Assembly (NCBI GenBank): GCA_019420425.1 | Contig: JAHZHG010000053.1 | Coordinates: 1 to 11,278, forward strand | Direction: 5' to 3' | Source: Clostridiales bacterium | GTDB lineage: Bacteria > Bacillota > Clostridia > Lachnospirales > Lachnospiraceae | Length of the DNA: 11,278 bases | Shown here: positions 7,514 through 11,278 of the stretch, one piece after another | How the letters are laid out: every line of letters begins with the position of its first letter | How positions within the stretch are numbered: the stretch's first letter is position 1 | Notes under the pieces: model-generated | Seen by the model: the letters and a program-made list of their open reading frames with translations, nothing else | Database searches by the model: none | What the model was told of the DNA's origin: nothing | Translations under genes and position numbers: made by a program

Positions 7514-8296
7514 ATGAAAAATGAAGAAAATACATGCCTGCTGCGCGCAGAGCATTTGTTTAAATATTTTGGAAAAGGCCCGGAAGAGGTGAGGGCAGTG
7601 GATGACGTCAGCCTTTGGCTGAACTGCAAAGAGACCGTAGGAATTGTGGGGGAATCCGGCTGCGGAAAATCCACACTGGCCAGGCTGCTGGTGCGTCTTT
7701 TGAAGGCAGACAAAGGAGAACTGTTCTTTCGGGATATTCCCCTTCATGCCAGGAAAGAAAAAGAGCTGAGAAAAATACGCCCCGAGCTGCAGCTGGTAGT
7801 ACAAAATCCATTTTCCAGCATGAATCCGCGTCTGACCCTGCGAAGCAGCCTGATGGCCCCGCTGAATTATCACCGGATAAGGGCAGATAAGCGGGAACGC
7901 GAAGATCTGCTGCGGGAGCTGTTTCAGGAGTGCGGCCTGAAGGAAGAATTCCTGGACAGATATCCGTATCAGCTTTCAGGGGGACAGCTGCAGCGGGCCG
8001 GAATAGCCCGGGCAATCTCCCTGAATCCCCGGCTTCTGATTGCCGATGAGATAGTATCCGCTCTGGACGTAGCTGTCCAGGAGCAGATACTCGAGCTGCT
8101 GATCGCCCTGAAAGAAAAAAGAAAAATGAGTATCCTGTTCATCTCACACGATCTCGCCGTCATCCGTCGGATATCCGACCGTATTCTGGTGATGAAAGAC
8201 GGGAAAATCGTAGAGGAAAAACAGGCAAAAGCGCTGTTCGCGAATCCGGAGCATCCATATACACGGGAGCTGATCGGTTCCATGATCAGCTTTTAG
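7514..8296 (+). CDS. ABC transporter ATP-binding protein, DppF/NikE family
   Basis: This is the second ATPase of the heteromeric pair, 260 residues. Walker A is GESGCGKS (46-53), the Q-loop Gln is at 97 in VVQNPFSSMNPR (typical of DppF/OppF), the signature is LSGGQLQR (154-161), Walker B is LLIADEI (174-180), and the switch His is 212. One oddity is that the residue after the catalytic Glu179 is Ile where nearly all relatives have Pro (DEPVSALD becomes DEIVSALD). The catalytic Glu itself is kept. It starts 9 bases after the previous gene with GGGAG in front of the ATG, and ends in the usual HPYTRELI region. A hairpin overlaps its last codons. Confidence 0.93.
   Translation: MKNEENTCLLRAEHLFKYFGKGPEEVRAVDDVSLWLNCKETVGIVGESGCGKSTLARLLVRLLKADKGELFFRDIPLHARKEKELRKIRPELQLVVQNPFSSMNPRLTLRSSLMAPLNYHRIRADKREREDLLRELFQECGLKEEFLDRYPYQLSGGQLQRAGIARAISLNPRLLIADEIVSALDVAVQEQILELLIALKEKRKMSILFISHDLAVIRRISDRILVMKDGKIVEEKQAKALFANPEHPYTRELIGSMISF
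8268..8294 (+). terminator. Hairpin overlapping the 3' end of the operon's last gene (probable terminator)
   Basis: AGCTGATC (8268-8275) and GATCAGCT (8284-8291) form a perfect 8-bp stem with an 8-nt loop, followed by TTTT that runs into the TAG stop codon. It lies inside the coding sequence. The tail is short and no other terminator is seen just downstream, so this may be the weak end of the operon. Confidence 0.5.
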
Positions 8297-8769
8297 AGAG
8301 TTTCCTAAATATCTGTATAGTGTATAAAGAAGGAGATACTAAAGACGGCAGGAAACAAATATGAAGCACCTGGAAAGCAGCAAAAGTTTCTCTATACATA
8401 CAGAAGAGAAATTGCAAGAAAATGCTAAAAAAACATCAAAGACCATATCCCTTTTCAGCATATAGACATTCTGATACAACCGAATATGTAATATACTGTA
8501 AAAAAGAAAAGATGGGAATATATAAAAAGGCGACAGCAATCAGTGAACTTACTATTGCTTATGTAGGGAGGAAATTAAGAATTGCCTACTACTATCATCG
8601 AATTCAAATAAAGTTGTATATGGTGCGTTGGCAAAGAAAAAGCAGTAAAGTAGTGTTTCCGAAAACATACGTCCTCGGTAGCGTGTTAAATTTCGAAAAT
8701 AACAAGATAGATCAAGCTAATTTACTTTTTCTATGAATACTATGACTTCGATAGGGAAGAAAATGGTGA
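8297..8769 (+). other. A+T-rich stretch without a convincing gene
   Basis: Composition changes sharply to A+T-rich from here on. A 104-codon frame is open at 8422-8736 (internal ATG also at 8512), but there is no ribosome binding site before 8422, the composition is unlike a strongly coding frame, and no family is recognisable. It is read here as a chance ORF or relic. GTATAGTGTATAAAGAAGGAG around 8316-8336 resembles a promoter plus ribosome-binding sequence feeding the short frame at 8361. Confidence 0.4.
8361..8465 (+). CDS. Possible 34-residue small protein, unknown
   Basis: The ATG at 8361 is preceded by GGCAGGA seven bases upstream, with a further AAGGAG at 8331-8336. The peptide starts MKHLESSKSF and is polar with many Lys and Ser. 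It has no membrane helix and no recognisable motif. It may be a real small gene, the N-terminal stub of a lost gene, or chance. Confidence 0.2.
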   Translation: MKHLESSKSFSIHTEEKLQENAKKTSKTISLFSI

Positions 8770-8798
8770 TTGTAAGTGCAAGATGAAATTGGTATAAT
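8770..8798 (+). promoter_or_regulatory. Strong promoter with extended -10
   Basis: TTGTAA (8770-8775) and a perfect TATAAT (8793-8798) are spaced by 17 bases. The TG of an extended -10 lies one base before TATAAT (TGGTATAAT). The transcript would start near 8805. Nothing intact follows for over 500 bases except the broken frame at 8828-9187 and its terminator. Confidence 0.65.
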
Positions 8799-8827
8799 AC
8801 AAGTACTAATCAGTAAAATGTAATTGA

Positions 8828-9187
8828 CCTGATAGCCTTCAAATAAAAAGTATACTAGTGCAACAGCATAGAATTGAAATTACAAATTTAACTGAGCAGG
8901 AGTTAGAGGAAACAGGTAATTATATTGTATTTAAATTACAGAATCCTGATGCTGTTGTTAGTATAGTGTAAAGCAATGTACAGAAGGGGTGACAAATCCC
9001 AGAATTTATCAGAACTAAACGAGTTAGACAAAGACTCAGTGCTCCCTGGGTTAGATGTACGGGATGGATTATTATCGGAATTATGAGATTAATTGTAGGA
9101 GAAAATGTTATATTTTTAATTCGGACTTTACCTATGCTGGTTGATAGTCGTACATGGCTATATAGAACATTTGGCATATTGGATTAG
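8828..9187 (+). pseudogene. Broken reading frame (two in-frame stops), unknown family
   Basis: One frame runs from 8828 to a TAG at 9185-9187 with only two stops inside: TAA at 8969-8971 and TGA at 8990-8992. Its product reads IEITNLTEQELEETGNY and IVFKLQNPDAVVS before the stops, and PEFIRTKRVRQRLSAPW, WIIIGIMRLIVGENVIF and SRTWLYRTFGILD after them. The frame ends three bases before a terminator and lies behind a strong promoter, which supports a former gene. It also contains short alternative frames: GTG 8858-8971 (37 aa), ATG 8976-9086 (36 aa) and ATG 9083-9187 (34 aa, overlapping the former by ATGA), none with a good ribosome binding site. Family unknown; chance is not excluded. Confidence 0.35.
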
Positions 9188-9189
9188 TT

Positions 9190-9224
9190 AACGAGGAGCT
9201 TTTTGGGGGCTCTCTTGTTTTGTA
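9190..9224 (+). terminator. Probable intrinsic terminator
   Basis: ACGAGGAGC (9191-9199) pairs with GCTCTCTTGT (9209-9218, one bulged T) across a TTTTTGGGG-type loop, followed by TTTTGT. It begins three bases after the stop at 9187 and would end transcription from the 8770-8798 promoter. Confidence 0.5.
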
Positions 9225-9351
9225 TCTTTTATATTAAAGGATTTGTATAAGGTGTGGAGAGATGCTGATGGAGAAAGTCTGTTTAAATATCTAGGGAAGA
9301 TATAGGAACGGATAGTCTTAACTGTAAATATGTAAATGCAAAGGAAAAAAT
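9225..9351 (+). other. Leader region of the 545-residue gene
   Basis: No clear consensus promoter is visible. TATAAG at 9246-9251 has TTGTAT 20 bases ahead, which is too far. A short frame ending at 9303-9305 reads LKDLYKVWRDADGESLFKYL followed by GKI and stop; it looks protein-like and may be the tail of a lost gene. AAGGA at 9341-9345 is the ribosome binding site of the next gene. Confidence 0.35.
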
Positions 9352-10989
9352 ATGAAAAATCAAAAGGTGCGATATTTTGATTATGTTATAGAAGAGGGCT
9401 TGTTAAAGATATATTATCCATTTCGATTTCGCAATTATTCTGGAAAGATAGGATCTATTATTTTGAAGGGAATACAGCAATCATCGCTTTGTATAACCGA
9501 AGAAAAGTATGAAGAAAATGGGATAAATATTTACTTGAAAAAAGAATTTGTTGAGAAGATTTTAAAATGCAATGAAGTGAGAAAATATTTTATACAAGAG
9601 CAGAAAAGGATAAATAATTGCAGCAATGCATTTCCAGAAGTTGTAGCGGCATCGGCAGCAATTAAAATGAATGTACTTGGGAGGATACAGAAGGATAATG
9701 ATGATATAGTGTATAATGGTTTTATTGATAAACAGTTGCAATGTATTGGGAAAGAAGTAGAGAAACTTAATCATGGTAGAGATATGTATGGCTTAAAAGG
9801 AGTTACAGGTAAACAGCTGCTGTTTTTGGCTCCTGTTATATGTGAAACTAATGATGGCATTTGGGCTAGTATAAGCATCACTTGTAATATGTTTTTTAAC
9901 GGGAGTGGAATATTAGTAGTAGATTTACCGCTGGAAAATATTCCGATAGCCCCATTTTTAGAATTAGAATATAAGAAAATATATAAGAAATTAATTTCAT
10001 TAGCAGATGAGCATAACGGATATAAATGCGTAGACAAGGGCCAAGTCTGGTTAGATTGTATTGCTAATGAATATATTGAGAAAATTGCTGAAATAACAGG
10101 ATATGAAATTGACAAGTATGATTGTTTTCATATGTTATTGATTGGAAGTTTTGCAAATTTTGAACATCTAGAGCAGAATATAAGCTATGAATTTAAAGAA
10201 GTGATATATAGATTTTTATGTGCCCCGGTATATTCAGAAAAAGTAACACACCAAGAGCTAGATAATTTATTGAAAGAAAGTAAGTTTGGCCTTTTAACGG
10301 CACAATACTATTTCTCAGAAGGAGCAAGAGGAATTGCATTCTCAACACTTGAAGGAAATGAAGTAGAATTAAAATTATTAGGATTAGATGCAGGAATGAT
10401 GTTACCTGTTGAAGTGTGCTTGTTGGATAAAATTAATTATGATTCGACTTTGGAGAAAGCAAGAAAATTTAATGTAAATAACATTGAGCAGATAAAGACT
10501 CAGTATTTGAGTAATGAAACATTTATTTTAGGGCTTAGGTCACAGTGCAGAGGGACTGCTCATAAAATGATAGATTTTATGAGAAAAAGATTGAAATATT
10601 ATTTGAATACTGAATTATTTAATGACGAGTATAGAAATATTAATGAGATACTTGTTATGCGAAAGAATAGCGTAAACGAGAAATTAACAATAGCTATTTC
10701 ATATCTGGGATTTTTAATTGCAAGTGTTTTTTCTTTGCCAATGATATTTGATACAGTTAGTGTCTTACGCGATGTCCTAAAAGTGTATAATATACCATAT
10801 ATTACTGTTGAAGGGACGGCAACATGCATATGGACAATTTTTTTAGCGTTATCAGGATGCTTTTTTGGAAAACATATAAAAAATAAACCAATTAAGATTA
10901 GAAAAGTAAAATTTTTGTTGAATAGTCAGAAAAATTGTGCGGATATTAATGAAAACGTAAAGATCAATCCAAATAAAGATTTAAAGTAA
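9352..10989 (+). CDS. Unknown 545-residue protein with two C-terminal membrane helices
   Basis: I do not recognise the family. The start is supported by AAGGA six bases before the ATG. Residues 1-430 look like a mixed alpha/beta soluble region without a signal peptide, with no nucleotide-binding P-loop, nuclease or protease motif that I can see. Notable segments are a conserved-looking VVDLPLENIPIAPFLELEY (about 195-213) and FSTLEGNEVELKLLGLDAGM (about 328-347). Residues 410-444 are a basic, probably helical run (RKRLKYYLNTELF to VNEK). It leads into helix 1 (445-466), a 20-residue loop with YNIPYITVEG, helix 2 (489-506) and a Lys-rich tail. This puts both soluble ends in the cytoplasm. The long helix leading into a terminal helix pair resembles CorA-like proteins, but the YGMN motif is absent after helix 1. 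Codon use is strongly A/T-ending, unlike the transporter genes, suggesting horizontal acquisition. It appears to stand alone. Confidence 0.85.
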   Translation: MKNQKVRYFDYVIEEGLLKIYYPFRFRNYSGKIGSIILKGIQQSSLCITEEKYEENGINIYLKKEFVEKILKCNEVRKYFIQEQKRINNCSNAFPEVVAASAAIKMNVLGRIQKDNDDIVYNGFIDKQLQCIGKEVEKLNHGRDMYGLKGVTGKQLLFLAPVICETNDGIWASISITCNMFFNGSGILVVDLPLENIPIAPFLELEYKKIYKKLISLADEHNGYKCVDKGQVWLDCIANEYIEKIAEITGYEIDKYDCFHMLLIGSFANFEHLEQNISYEFKEVIYRFLCAPVYSEKVTHQELDNLLKESKFGLLTAQYYFSEGARGIAFSTLEGNEVELKLLGLDAGMMLPVEVCLLDKINYDSTLEKARKFNVNNIEQIKTQYLSNETFILGLRSQCRGTAHKMIDFMRKRLKYYLNTELFNDEYRNINEILVMRKNSVNEKLTIAISYLGFLIASVFSLPMIFDTVSVLRDVLKVYNIPYITVEGTATCIWTIFLALSGCFFGKHIKNKPIKIRKVKFLLNSQKNCADINENVKINPNKDLK

Positions 10990-11278
10990 CTTTATTTACG
11001 AAAAATCCTCATTCTACATATTTGGGGATCGAGTATTAAAATACAACGGATATGTGAAAATATATTTTTATATGCTTTAAAGGCTAAGTCAGTAGAGCTA
11101 ATAAATTTATTGATTTGAGAGCATATATTATAAAGAATAGGGGGAGAGAATTAATTATAGGATTGTGTAATGGAAGAAAAACAGAAAAGTGCATGAGTTC
11201 CATTGTTCTTATTGGGTAATCTTTATCTATATTTTGATGACGAAATATACGAAAAAGTATTGCGATAAGTACTTGTAT
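10990..11278. other. A+T-rich tail of the window, no supported gene
   Basis: A weak hairpin (ATCCTCA with TGGGGAT, about 25-50 bases after the stop) lacks a T-tract, so it is not a good terminator. AGGGGGAGAG near 11139-11148 looks like a ribosome binding site but no ATG frame of useful length follows it. A frame open from about 11169 to the window edge (including an ATG near 11239) is too short to judge and could be the start of a gene beyond the window. Confidence 0.4.

Noticed and set aside
6977..7873. 298-codon minus-strand ORF
   Set aside because: It lies antisense across two well-supported ABC ATPase genes with full catalytic motifs; a shadow of their codon pattern.
8920..9177. 85-codon minus-strand ORF
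   Set aside because: It is antisense to the broken + strand frame, which has promoter and terminator in the matching orientation; no motif or start signal on the minus strand.
1..11278. CRISPR arrays, tRNA or rRNA genes, insertion-sequence ends
   Set aside because: No regularly spaced direct repeats, no cloverleaf-like tRNA sequence, and no transposase motif or paired terminal inverted repeats were seen on reading both strands.

Overview
The window looks like a chromosomal stretch from a low-to-mid GC Gram-positive gut-type clostridium, probably of the Lachnospiraceae or relatives. The evidence is the codon use, strong GGAG-type ribosome binding sites, a Gram-positive-style membrane-anchored amidase, a cobalamin riboswitch with an intrinsic terminator, and hairpin-rich intergenic DNA. 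This placement is inference from style, not from a marker gene. All clearly real genes read left to right.

Left part (1-3000): the 3' two thirds of a GH63-type glycoside hydrolase ends at a perfect intrinsic terminator. It is followed by a 15-bp perfect inverted repeat and a structured intergenic stretch that may be a dispersed repeat. Next is a monocistronic, membrane-anchored N-acetylmuramoyl-L-alanine amidase (Amidase_2 fold), then a short decayed piece of a membrane-protein gene.

Central part (3000-8300): this is the clearest functional unit. A good promoter leads directly into a cobalamin (B12) riboswitch and an intrinsic terminator. These are followed by a tight five-gene ABC importer operon of the peptide/nickel (Dpp/Opp/Nik) class: a secreted binding protein, two permeases and two ATPases. 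B12 control of such an importer suggests the cargo is tied to cobalamin supply (cobalt, a cobalt-chelate/metallophore or a corrinoid-related compound) rather than peptides. The operon appears to end in a hairpin overlapping the last codons of the second ATPase gene.

Right part (8300-11278): base composition drops sharply to A+T-rich. This segment holds about 1 kb without a convincing intact gene, but with a strong extended -10 promoter, a reading frame broken by in-frame stops, and a terminator. It then carries one intact 545-residue gene of unknown family: a large soluble domain followed by two C-terminal membrane helices, reminiscent of CorA-like topology but without the GMN selectivity motif. 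The segment looks acquired or accessory. The 545-residue protein is the best candidate for something undescribed. The last 290 bases hold no gene I can support.
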